From NCBI GenBank assembly GCA_023091665.1, contig JALJCQ010000017.1:1860001-1924000 (forward strand): a DNA stretch of 64,000 nt, in the 5' to 3' direction. This DNA is from Pythium myriotylum (taxonomy: Eukaryota; Oomycota; Peronosporomycetes; Pythiales; Pythiaceae). The notes under the pieces were generated by a model. The model made no database searches, was not told the DNA's origin, and saw nothing but the letters and a program-made list of their open reading frames with translations. Of the stretch, positions 54,661-64,000 are shown piece by piece (position 1 is the stretch's first letter; every line of letters starts with the position of its first letter). A program made the translations under genes and the position numbers.

Positions 54661-55589
54661 GTATAATGACCATTCTATCGTCATTTTAATTGTTTTGGTC
54701 AGATCAGATCTCCAAAAAAAAGGCCACAATCTCTCGCTTTACTGACCATAACATGGCGGTTTTGGTCCAATGGAAACGTTTCTTTCGGGAAATATTCTCT
54801 TATCGGTCGGGAAACTTTGTAAGCTACAAGTATACTACATTTGTGACTGTTGTGTGACCTCACAGCAGCCTTTTTGTGTACTGAAGCGCAGCCATCGAAG
54901 GTCATAGACAGAGCGAAGTGGATAGGCAGGACATCTGTGGAGACACAGGGTCTCTGACGAAGGAGGCAAGAGCTTCAGGCGATACGAAGGTAGGCAGGAG
55001 CACTAGGCTATGAATGCTGCGCAAAGCGATAGAAGCGCACGACAATGATAGTATAGCAGAGTTTAACTCAGAACCATTTACCGTTGTAGTCGAACTCAAG
55101 TGTCATCTCTGTTCTGTACTCGTCGCGATGTCATATTGCTCGTTCCTGTGTGTGGTAGTAGTACCATCCAAGAATGTCATGCTTCTACCACCATGAACCC
55201 GTGGATACCGAAAACCCACGAGAGCAGTCGCAATGTCGTCCTTCAGAAATGTCTTTGAGGAACGGTACGAGGTTGGTCGTTGGGGAAAAGTTAATCGCAA
55301 CTTCGGGTTCAGCATCATTGTTTTCTCTCGCTCCGCTCGCGCTCCATCGAATGGGCTGAAAACAAGCGTCGGTGGACTTTCAGGTGGGGAATCAGAAAGT
55401 TGAGGTGGGGATTGGCAACTATGTAGCGGAGAATAAACGTCGACATCAGGGCTGTTTCCGCCGATACTTGTAGGACGGACTGCTGTATCATGCTCTTCAC
55501 CGTCGAGCTTGAGCCGTCGACAGGCTTGAAAGAGTTCGGAGGATCTTTTGATCCTACCGCGGTTGTTGAAGACACCTCGGGGTAAGTGG

Positions 55590-56387
55590 AACTCGTGGAA
55601 TTTGCGCCAACATGTCCAATCAACATGGGGGCACAAGACAGCTTCGAGCTTTTTTGTCATCGGATACACATTTGTACACAAACAGACGTTGTGCTTCGTG
55701 CAGTAGATCGACTTCATGGTCCACTGTCGTCCCTCAAAGGCGCAAACCTTGCACCCACGCTTTCATCGTGTTGCTTTTGGGAATTGCATCGAAGACAACA
55801 CGAAACTGCAGTCTGCATAGGGCGATGATACTTTAGGTGAACTTGTTGTAGAAGTTGTACATAGTTGGTTATCCGCAAAAAGCATACCTTCTTCTACAAC
55901 TGTATCCTTCCACTTCCCTGTGATGAGCTCAGTTGCCAACTCAACCATGAATTGGCGATGTTCGCTACGGGGTGGTCTTTTCTTACGAACCGATTCGAAG
56001 TCGCTTGGTCACATACGCATTCACACGAGCAATGTGGATAAACGCAAGAGCAAGCTTCTTGTGCCACTTCTTCATGGAGTGTCCGTCAGCTAGAGAGTAC
56101 TTGGCTCGAAGTTGGTCTAGTCGATCAACACCTTGCATGTGCTTGTTGTACTCGGCTACACACTTTGGTGCGGGAAATGAGACGGGTTCTTTACCGATCA
56201 ATCTTGTCACTTCACTCATTCCAGACGAATCAGCATTTGAAATGATACGTCTAGGGCCGCTCGTCCCAGACGTACGGTTCAAGCTGGGCGAAACTGCGGA
56301 CGCGAACTGCCTTCTGGACTTTCGTTTCGACAAAAAGGACATCCGTGATCTCTTCGTCACGGTCCTTCTCCCAGAACTCGTCATCAC
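55590..56387 (-). pseudogene. piggyBac transposase remnant
   Basis: Minus-strand frames carry CVAEYNKHMQGVDRLDQLRAKYSLADGHSMKKWHKKLALAFIHIARVNAY, the strongly conserved end of the piggyBac catalytic domain. A frame change is followed by FMVELATELITGKWKD and then a Cys-rich C-terminal finger (YCTKHNVCLCTNV, LCPHVDWTCWRKFHEF). The N-terminal part with the first catalytic Asp residues is lost. Confidence 0.75.
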
Positions 56388-56469
56388 CCCTCAGCGCAAC
56401 AGGGTGTGTGTGGGATTGAAGCCCTGTGCATGGTTCTGATCCGTTTGACCTTTCCTCGACGTTATCATG

Positions 56470-56740
56470 GCAGTATGTCAAAGTTTGGTCGCTCAGCCCC
56501 GTCCTAGTCCCGAATTTTCCTCCATGTAATCGGTTTGCTCTACGCAAGATGGCGCGACCTTCGATATCTTCCGCTCAACATCGTCAAGCAGCGCGTCGTC
56601 GCCTATTGCGACGCTGTCACTGGGAAGGGTGCCCCGCTCGACGTCATCTATGGGTTCATCGACGGCACGAAGGTCGCGACGTCGCGCCCTGGTCCCACTG
56701 CGACAGGGCTAGATCTCCAGTGCGTCGTCTACACAGGGCA
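56470..56740 (+). pseudogene. Harbinger-type (DDE_4) transposase fragment, cut by retrotransposon 2
   Basis: The plus-strand frame reads SRIFLHVIGLLYARWRDLRYLPLNIV, then GKGAPLDVIYGFIDGTKVATSRPG and LQCVVYTGH, ending exactly at 56740 where the LTR begins. The GFIDGT...RP...Q...Y-GH series is the first catalytic block of PIF/Harbinger transposases. A TAG precedes SRIFLHV, so it was already decayed. The remainder would lie beyond the right window edge. Confidence 0.65.
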
Positions 56741-57043
56741 TGTAGCGGTCCCCGTGACCACTACACAGCACTTCGCTTGGGGGAAGCGAGAGCAGCCGCT
56801 CCGAGTCGACCCCTGTCGACGAGCGCCAAAGACTTGGCAAAAGGCGAACTGCCATATATTAATCCTCTCTGAGGATTAACCCTAGAGCCCTATATCCCTG
56901 GTAAATAAACCGGGGATATTACCTACTGAAATCTGATAAACCTGAGTCACTACTTAGGGTAACTTTTCCCCTAAGTGGACCACCCTAATTATGTAACCAC
57001 ACTACCTATGTAACTGCAAGTATAACTTGTGTACCCCGCTACA
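56741..57043 (-). repeat. 3' LTR of chromovirus copy 2 (303 bp)
   Basis: Same length as the copy 1 LTRs. Compared with its partner at the right edge it differs at three sites seen by eye (near 56780, 56879 and 56976). Confidence 0.95.
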
Positions 57044-57255
57044 CCACCCCCACCCAAAATAGAAGACCGGGGTTTTAATGGAGCAGGTCACGGTACAAAG
57101 AGAGAGAGCGAGAGAGGGAGAAGAAGGAAAAACTGAGAGAAGCACCAAGACGAGAGCGCGCCGCCCGCGCACGGAGATTTCCGAAGGCCGTCCGCAGTCG
57201 GCACGGTAGCGCGGAGCGCCGCGAGCAGCACAACACAAGCTGCGACAAGGGACGC

Positions 57256-58707
57256 ATGTCCACCCCAAGAGCCGCAGCGGCCGCTGCCGACCCCGGCCCC
57301 AACGACGACGAAGACCAACCGATGAACTCACCACCTCCGGCGGAGTCACCGCCACGCCCGCGCGACCGCGCGCTCGAAGACGTCGAGGAAGGCGAAGTTC
57401 GCGGGCGTGCCGACGCGAAGACGATGACGCCCAGCGAGTATCGCGAGCGGAAGACCGCCCCACCGACCCACGACGAAGAGAAACCGCGCGACCCGACGCC
57501 ACAAGCTCAAGATGAGTGGGCGCTCGCGCGCGAGGCGCGCCTGCGAGAGCAGCGCCTGCTGATGGCTCAGCCAAAGGTCACGCACCGTGACATCCGCGAT
57601 GGCGCGTTCGACAGCCCAGATCGACGGCGCCCAGCGCCTGCGACTCGCCAGGACTCACCCGTCCGCGTCGCCGACAGGGTGAGCACCTGCGACTTCGGCC
57701 TGGGTGCTCCCTGTACGATTGGCGAAGCCCTCGCCGAGCGACACATGTCGCGAGCGACATTCAACCAGTGGCGCTACCACCAGCGTGGGCCGATCTTCGG
57801 CGTGCCGATTATCGTCGAGCCCGGCCGCTCGCCGGATGAGTTCAACACTCAGTTCTGGAGGTGGGTCGAGCTCACCAAGCGTGTCGACGTGGCGCGGATG
57901 CGCAGCCCGACGTACGTCGGGGAAGTGAAGAAGCTCCGTGATATGCGAATTCGTTTCGCCAAGTTGTACGTCGACAACAGAGTCACTGCTGACATTGAAG
58001 CTGCGCTTCTGACCCACCCTGTGGGGACTGCTCAAGGTCAACCTTCTCGAGACTCTTCTCACCGCACGGCAGATGCCACTATTGGAACCCCTCGGGGTGG
58101 TTCCGCTCGTGCTCGCGGAGCAAGTCGAGGCAGTCCTCGCGAAGCACCTGCTCCTCAACCCACGAACTCTGGGACTTGGGATATCCCAGCCACTTCACCA
58201 AGATCTCGCGATTCCCGCGACGCGCACGCACGCGACCAAGCGATTCAACGTGGAAGTGGGGAGTCCCAGTACGGTCGATCACCGGAAGCGGCTCGCGGAT
58301 CGGCCGCCGCGCCTTCCGCTTGGTATGGCTACGCAGCCCCTGCGGGTTTATACCCCGCTGCTGACGCCCAGTATCAGCTCCGACGCGACTTCGTCGATCT
58401 CGACGATAGGTCGAGGGAGGCGGATCGGTGGATCCGGTCGAACTTCGACGAGCTCCAGCGACTCGCGCCGATCGTCGCAAGACAGGAAGAGGCCCTGTGG
58501 ACGCTTCATCGTCGCATCGAGCATCTCGAGCGGGAGTGTTTCGACCTCCGCCAACAGCTTGGCTTCCAGCAGGGGCGGCGTCCCCGTTCGCGATCTCGAT
58601 CGCCTGCGTCGGTACGCTCGTGGTCGGCGACAAGCCATCAGGGAAGTCGCCGCTCGGGACCTCACCCGACTCCTCCTCCGTCTCCACGGGACGAAGGTAC
58701 GGCTTAA
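57256..58707 (+). CDS. Antisense ORF of chromovirus copy 2 (483 residues)
   Basis: Full-length, ATG at 57256, no stop gained relative to copy 1. Two residues differ (Tyr to Cys before DFGLGAP, Lys to Glu before AALLTHP). In this copy the antisense gene points away from the spacer, into the element. Confidence 0.6.
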   Translation: MSTPRAAAAAADPGPNDDEDQPMNSPPPAESPPRPRDRALEDVEEGEVRGRADAKTMTPSEYRERKTAPPTHDEEKPRDPTPQAQDEWALAREARLREQRLLMAQPKVTHRDIRDGAFDSPDRRRPAPATRQDSPVRVADRVSTCDFGLGAPCTIGEALAERHMSRATFNQWRYHQRGPIFGVPIIVEPGRSPDEFNTQFWRWVELTKRVDVARMRSPTYVGEVKKLRDMRIRFAKLYVDNRVTADIEAALLTHPVGTAQGQPSRDSSHRTADATIGTPRGGSARARGASRGSPREAPAPQPTNSGTWDIPATSPRSRDSRDAHARDQAIQRGSGESQYGRSPEAARGSAAAPSAWYGYAAPAGLYPAADAQYQLRRDFVDLDDRSREADRWIRSNFDELQRLAPIVARQEEALWTLHRRIEHLERECFDLRQQLGFQQGRRPRSRSRSPASVRSWSATSHQGSRRSGPHPTPPPSPRDEGTA

Positions 58708-61700
58708 GTAAGCCCACGTAAAACGTCGGATGCGTCTGGATCCAGCTTGGCAGATCCAGACGATAGGAGTTGCCACTCCTCTTCACCACTTTGAAGGGAC
58801 CGATGGACCTCGGCAACAGCTTCGTGCTGTCGAGACGCGAGACCGCGTTCTGAGAGAAATTCTTCGTATTGACTAATACAAAGTCCCCTTCTTTAAACAC
58901 CATTGTGTTCTTGCGACCTCGCTTGTCTGCCTGTTCTTTTTGCAGATCTTGGGCAGCAGCCATGGCGTCTCGTACGCGTGAGACAACGTTAACACGTGTC
59001 GTCAGGAAGTCATCCAACTTGCGGCGTTCCGCGATCTTGGGTATCCCATTGAGTTGGGCAGCAAGGAGTTGCCGAGCTCCACTTGAGCCAGCCTCGAACT
59101 CACCCATGAGGCAAAGAGGGAGAGCCGGATGGCGGAGACCATTCACATAGAATGGAGACAAGCCTGTCGAGGCATGAACAGAATTGTTCATGGCGAACTC
59201 CACCATGGGGAGGTGATCGCACCACGAGAGCGGATCGCTCGCGCAATATGAGCGGAGGATATCCTCGACAACGCGATTGGCGCGCTCGGTCTGACCGTCG
59301 GTCTCCGGATGATCCGCGGTCGACATGTCGAGCCTGGACCCCAGGATTTGGAAGAGTCCTTCCCAAAAATCACTCGTGAACCTGGGATCCCGATCGGAGA
59401 CGATCGAATCGGGTAACCCGTGATGACGGAATACGACGTCAACGAACAGTCGTGCACAGTCGAGACCTGTGCAGGTGTCAGACACCGGGGCAAGGTGGAC
59501 CATCTTGCTGAGACGGTCAACAAAGACCAGCACACCGTTGTGCCCTCTGGACGTTCTCGGCATGCCGAAGAAGAAGTCCATGCTCACAGAGCGCCAGCAA
59601 TCGCTGGGGTCAGGCAAGCTTTGGAGCGGCGCCTGGGAGTGTGCACTTGGCTTCACTCGCTGACACACGTCACATGTGCGGACATACCGCGATACCCACT
59701 TGTACATCTTGGGCCACCAAAACCTTGGGCTGAGAAGTGAGTATGTCTTCTCACGGCCGAGATGGCCAGCTCCGGGAGCATCGTGAACGCCGTGAGCGAT
59801 CACATATCGTAAATCCTCATCTGAGGGTACTACGATGCGATCTTCTTCGCCAGGCGACGTCTGATACCTCAGGAGGCTGTCGCGGAAAGAGTAACGATGT
59901 ACTCGAGCCCGAACGCGGGGAGCAAGAGACTTCGCAGCGTGCGGGTCCTGAAGCGCGCGAATGATCGCTGCACACTGTGCATCGCCCTCATAGGCATCAC
60001 GAATCAGTTCGTAGACATCAGACACCACTGATGTGAGATGATTCATCTCGTAGTCGGGACGCCGAGAGAGTGCGTCAGCGAGCACGTTAAGCCGACCCGG
60101 CTTGTACTCAACTGAGAAGTTGTATTCTGAGAAGAATGACAACCAGCGAGCCATTCGCGGCGACAAGTGTGGAGACTGTGTCGCTGTGCGTAGAGACGCA
60201 TGGTCCGTATAGACCACGAACGGCGACGCGCCGAGAAGGTGAACGCGGAATTTCACCAGGGCGTACTTCATCGCCAACAACTCCTTGTCGTGAACTGGGT
60301 AGTTCTTCTCGGCCGCTTGGAGCTGCCGAGACTGGTAAGAGACGACTCTCTCGTGACCATCTTGGTCTTTCTGCAAAAGTGCACAGCCGATCGCATAGTC
60401 GGAGGCGTCACAGACAACGCTGTACGGAGCGGAGTCGTCCGGCAACGCCAGGATCAGCGCTTGGAGAAGACTCTCCTTGATCTTCTGGAAGGCAGCTTCC
60501 GTGTCGTGCGACCACGACCACTCAACGTCGTTCTTGAGCAGCTGCGTCAGCGGCCGAGCCATTTCGGCGTAGTTCTTCGTGAACCTGTGCAAGTAGTTGG
60601 CGAGACCCAACCACTTGCGTAGGTCCTTCACGGACCGTGGCGATGGCCACTCGGCGATTGCCTTCACCTTCTCGGGATCCGCCCGAACACCGTCAACTCC
60701 GACGAAACACCCAAGCACTGGGATCTCTTCGGCACCGAAGATGCACTTATCCTAGTTGGCATAAAGTTTATGCTCCTCGAGGCATTCGAGCACTTGACGG
60801 AGGTGATCCTCATGGAGCGCATCCAGATCACGACCGGGCTCCGGCCTCGTGTGGACGTAGATGTCGTCAAAGTACGTCCGCGCGAACGCTCGCAGGGGAC
60901 GGAACAAATGTGTCACCAGGCGATTAAACGTCGCTGGGGCGTTCGACAGCCCCTGTGGCATCACTAGCCACTCCCAGAGCATACCGCTCGGCGTACTGAC
61001 GGCTGTCTTGGGGATATCCCCACGCTCCATGAGCACTTGGTAATAACCGTCGACCAAGTCGAGAGAACTGAACTTCTTTGCGCCGGACATCCGGTGGATG
61101 ATCACATCCTTCCGAGGGATCGGAGTGGACGCAGGGATCGTCTGCGCGTTCAACTTGTTGTACGCGTGGACAATCCTCCACTTGCCATTTGGCTTGCGCA
61201 CACAGAACGTTGGTGCGCTGTGAGGCGAGACGCTCTCGCGCACCAGGCCAGCCTTGGCTTTCTTAGCAAAGAATTCATCAATGAAGTCCGGTTGTTCGGC
61301 CGGCAGTGCCCACTGGCGAACGGTCGCATAGCTCGAGCCAGGCTTGAGCTTGATCTCGTGGCGAACGCCACGATCAGGGGGAAGCCCCGCCGGCGGGTTC
61401 TTGCTGAGGCAAGTCTCCGCAAACCGCTTGACCAGCGGATAGAACCGATCCTTCGGATTCTTGAGGATGGCCGAACCACGGCGAGCGTCAAACTTCTGAC
61501 GAAACTCAACGAGGACATCCTCGTCAATCACCGTCGAGGTGTTGAGTTGAGCGAGGTCTCGCTCAGATCGGAGGATCACGACCTCAGCGATCTCACCAGC
61601 CTTGAGCTCGCGGACGAAATCGTCCATAGGAAGTTCCTCCAAGCTAGTAAGCTCGGAGAACTCTGGCAATGGTGCCATATCGACCGTAGACGGATCGATC

Positions 61701-62644
61701 GACGACCCCGTCATCACATCGACGATGTGTACATCATACGACGCGCTCGAGAGCGGGAGCTGCTCAGCCATGGACTCGGACGTTTCCGAAGGGCGTGAAG
61801 ACGGCTCAACCGCACGCGGGCACGCCACAGGGGGACCCACCCCCGAAGCATCTTCCATGCTGGTACTCGGAGGGGGCGGAGACGACTCGACGCCCTCTTC
61901 TACGCCGTACTCCACGGCAGACGGCACGACCGTCTCCGGAACACCCGAGGTGTCCATGGCGTTCACTACGCCAATGAAGTAGGCACTTTCATCATCCTTG
62001 ATGGGGCTCGTCAGCCGGCGGACGAAGGAGGGTTCATGACGCTCCTGAACTCCGTTCCTGCCGGGAGACGTGCTCCCAATCGACTTGGTCCTCCAGTCGA
62101 TCCACGGCTCGTGGCGCTCCAGCCACGGCATTCCGAGAATGAGGTCAAACCTCTCATCCATGTCGAGCACTGTAAAGCGCTCGACTGAGTCGAAATCGAC
62201 AAACGCAATGCGTAGATCGACCTCGATCTTCCTCGTCTCTGCGACGATTCCCGTCGCAAGACGCACAGAGACTCTTCCGAGATCTCGCTCACAAGCTTGA
62301 GCAAACAGAGAAGGATTTTCAGCAATACTTTGCTTGCGACCGTAATTGCGCGTCGCACCAGAGTCTATTAAGACCTTAAAGGAACGTGAGAATCCTTTCA
62401 CTTGAGCAGTGACGACGATGAGTTCGCCACTGACACGTTGCTTGTCAGCTGCCGAGAAGAGACCTTCTCTAGGGGGCGGCCCGCCTCGCGATGATGTCGT
62501 GTTCGACCTCGCGGAGCGAGGGGTGATCGCCCCAGCAGACTGCCCCGCGTCTACTGGGAATTGTCGTTTCCCTGAGACGCGGAGGCGGGTCCGCCTCGGC
62601 CTACCGAGCGACGTGGTCTTCCACGACGGGCGCGTGCACTGCCC
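58079..62644 (-). CDS. pol: pol of chromovirus copy 2, with the same in-frame TAG
   Basis: Same domain order and motifs as copy 1 (protease DSGATRNY, RT YFDDIYVHT, RNase H, integrase D-D-E, chromodomain). The TAG (60752-60754, minus) is at the identical codon. One substitution changes Ser to Pro upstream of the RT core (EQPDFIDEFF). Confidence 0.9.
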
Positions 62645-63687
62645 CTATTGCGCGGGCAATCGCGCTGGAAGTGGCCAAACTTTCCACAAGTGAAACACTT
62701 GATGTGAAGTGCCTTCACGTCGATCGCACTCAAGTCGAACGTGCTCAGATCGACTCCGCTGAGGTCAATTACACTCAGATCCATCGGCTCCGAAGCCGGA
62801 GGTTGGACCGGAGGAACCGGAGACGGCGCTGCCGGATTCGCGGGTAGACCCCGTGCGAGGCGCTGGACGTAGTCTTCTCGCAGCGCGACGACGAACGCGT
62901 CTTCCAAGAACGCCGGTTCTTCGCGGAAAACCGCGGCCTTTTCGGGGCCGGGATTCATCCCTTCCATGAAGGTCGTGAGCATCACGTCCTCGGCGAGAGT
63001 ATTCGCGGCCATGTTGGCACGGAGTTGTCGCAACTCCTGTACAAAGGAGCGCAGGTCGCGATTGCCTTGGCGACAGGCAAGGAATGCCGCGCGCTGGCGG
63101 TGCGCCACGTTCGGCGGCTGAAACATCAGCTTCATGGCATCGGCGAGTGATGGCCAATCGCGGAAGAATCCGGGCTGTGAAGTCTCACAAGTCAAGGCCC
63201 AGACCTTGGCGCGATCCTTCATGTTGGATATCGCGAAGGTCACCTTCTGACGTTCGTCGCGGATACGACCTGCCGCCATTGCGAGCTCGACCTCGCGCTG
63301 CCAAAAGACGAGGTTCTCGCCTTCAGCCCCAGAGTACTGGGAGACCGTGACTCGAACGGGCTTCGGGCCTCCCGGGGGTGCCGGAGAGGGCACATAGCTG
63401 ATGGTGGGAGCCACCGACGCAGCCTGAGTCGCTTGAGCTGCGGCGACGCGAGACGTAACAACGTCGAGCACGTGTTGCTCCAGAGCAATCTCATAGTCGC
63501 GGAATCGCGCGATGTGAGCGAGGACTTCGCCAGAGCCGCGTTGAAGCAGCTCGTTGATGCTTGCTCGGCCATTGATGGCCTCCATCTTCTGGAGATAGGC
63601 CCACTGGGCGTCATCCAGATACTGATGGTCTTGACGCGACAGCGTCGGATGGCTTGACGCCATCGCGAAGTCGGAAGCTTTGGACAT
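62551..63687 (-). CDS. gag: gag of chromovirus copy 2
   Basis: 378 residues, translation identical to copy 1 as far as compared, including the CCHC knuckle and the stop after the slippery site. Confidence 0.93.
   Translation of the reverse strand: MSKASDFAMASSHPTLSRQDHQYLDDAQWAYLQKMEAINGRASINELLQRGSGEVLAHIARFRDYEIALEQHVLDVVTSRVAAAQATQAASVAPTISYVPSPAPPGGPKPVRVTVSQYSGAEGENLVFWQREVELAMAAGRIRDERQKVTFAISNMKDRAKVWALTCETSQPGFFRDWPSLADAMKLMFQPPNVAHRQRAAFLACRQGNRDLRSFVQELRQLRANMAANTLAEDVMLTTFMEGMNPGPEKAAVFREEPAFLEDAFVVALREDYVQRLARGLPANPAAPSPVPPVQPPASEPMDLSVIDLSGVDLSTFDLSAIDVKALHIKCFTCGKFGHFQRDCPRNRGSARARRGRPRRSVGRGGPASASQGNDNSQ
62566..62572 (-). promoter_or_regulatory. -1 frameshift site G_GGA_AAC, copy 2
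   Basis: The same heptamer in the same frame as in copy 1. Confidence 0.75.
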
Positions 63688-63729
63688 GGCGATGTCGGTG
63701 TCGGATTGACGACGACAAGTGCTACCAAG

Positions 63730-64000
63730 TGTAGCGGTCCCCGTGACCACTACACAGCACTTCGCTTGGAGGAAGCGAGAGCAGCCGCTCCGAGTCGACC
63801 CCTGTCGACGAGCGCCAAAGACTTGGCAAAAGGCGAACTGCCATATATTAATCCTCTCTGAGGATTAACTCTAGAGCCCTATATCCCTGGTAAATAAACC
63901 GGGGATATTACCTACTGAAATCTGATAAACCTGAGTCACTACTTAGGGTAACTTTTCCCCTAAGTGCACCACCCTAATTATGTAACCACACTACCTATGT
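63730..64000 (-). repeat. 5' LTR of chromovirus copy 2, cut by the window end
   Basis: 271 of an expected 303 bp are visible. Confidence 0.95.

Larger units (their letters stand above)
56741..64000 (-). mobile_element. Ty3/gypsy chromovirus copy 2, right end beyond window
   Basis: A reverse-oriented copy colinear with copy 1 with no net insertion or deletion: coordinates of copies 1 and 2 always add to 110508, placing the missing outer end at about 64032. Differences seen are single substitutions (for example Ser/Pro in the RT N-terminus, Tyr/Cys and Lys/Glu in the antisense ORF). The left flank is GGGCA, and the insertion lies in a Harbinger fragment; the second target duplication is outside the window. 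Confidence 0.96.

Overview
The window looks like nuclear DNA of an oomycete (water mould). The evidence is eukaryotic genes split by short GT-AG introns of about 60-90 bp, a secreted LRR-TKL receptor-like kinase, a KIX/F-box/LRR protein, and chromovirus, hAT, pogo, piggyBac and Harbinger debris of the kind found in oomycete genomes. Several genes have 3-5 exons. I cannot name the species; assignment below oomycete would be a guess.

Two compartments are visible. Positions 1-23,000 are gene-dense, with about fifteen housekeeping genes and short, often shared, promoters. In order: a KIX/F-box/LRR protein running off the left edge (-); an LRR-TKL receptor kinase in five exons (+); a 46-residue Tom6-like protein (+); RNA polymerase I/III subunit RPAC1 (-); cytochrome c1 (-); Kish/TMEM167 with an ATG-only first exon (+); mitochondrial phosphate carrier (-); an orphan secreted protein (+); isopentenyl-diphosphate isomerase (-); Pam16 (-); an EF-hand protein (-); a mitotic-type cyclin with a D-box (+); TFIIIB subunit BRF1 (-); complex I subunit NDUFA13/GRIM-19 (+); and 26S proteasome subunit RPN3 (-). 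Five concern mitochondria (Tom6-like, cytochrome c1, phosphate carrier, Pam16, NDUFA13). Two serve RNA polymerase III (RPAC1, BRF1).

Positions 23,181-35,800 are a transposon graveyard: a pogo element with both ends and a TA target duplication, a LINE reverse transcriptase fragment, a mariner-like fragment, a hAT transposase broken by a 687-bp inverted-repeat element with a 10-bp target duplication, a Copia RNase H fragment, and a DDE_3 (IS630/Tc1-type) transposase that becomes intact once a 69-bp intron is removed.

Positions 35,823-44,795 are a tandem array of about 1.7-kb units. Each unit carries one tRNA-Ser(AGA), one tRNA-Val(AAC) and three short tandem repeats of variable length. There are five full units and one partial unit that ends inside a tRNA-Ser gene.

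Positions 46,476 to the right edge are dominated by two nearly identical 7.3-kb Ty3/gypsy chromoviruses in opposite, tail-to-tail orientation around a 3.0-kb spacer. Each has 303-bp LTRs, a gag with a CCHC knuckle, a G_GGA_AAC slippery site leading to pol in the -1 frame, an in-frame TAG inside the reverse transcriptase, a C-terminal chromodomain, and a 483-codon antisense ORF that starts between pol and the 3' LTR and overlaps the 3' end of pol. The spacer holds two long hairpins, a tRNA-like sequence with a T8 terminator, a piggyBac remnant and a Harbinger-like fragment into which the second retrotransposon inserted.
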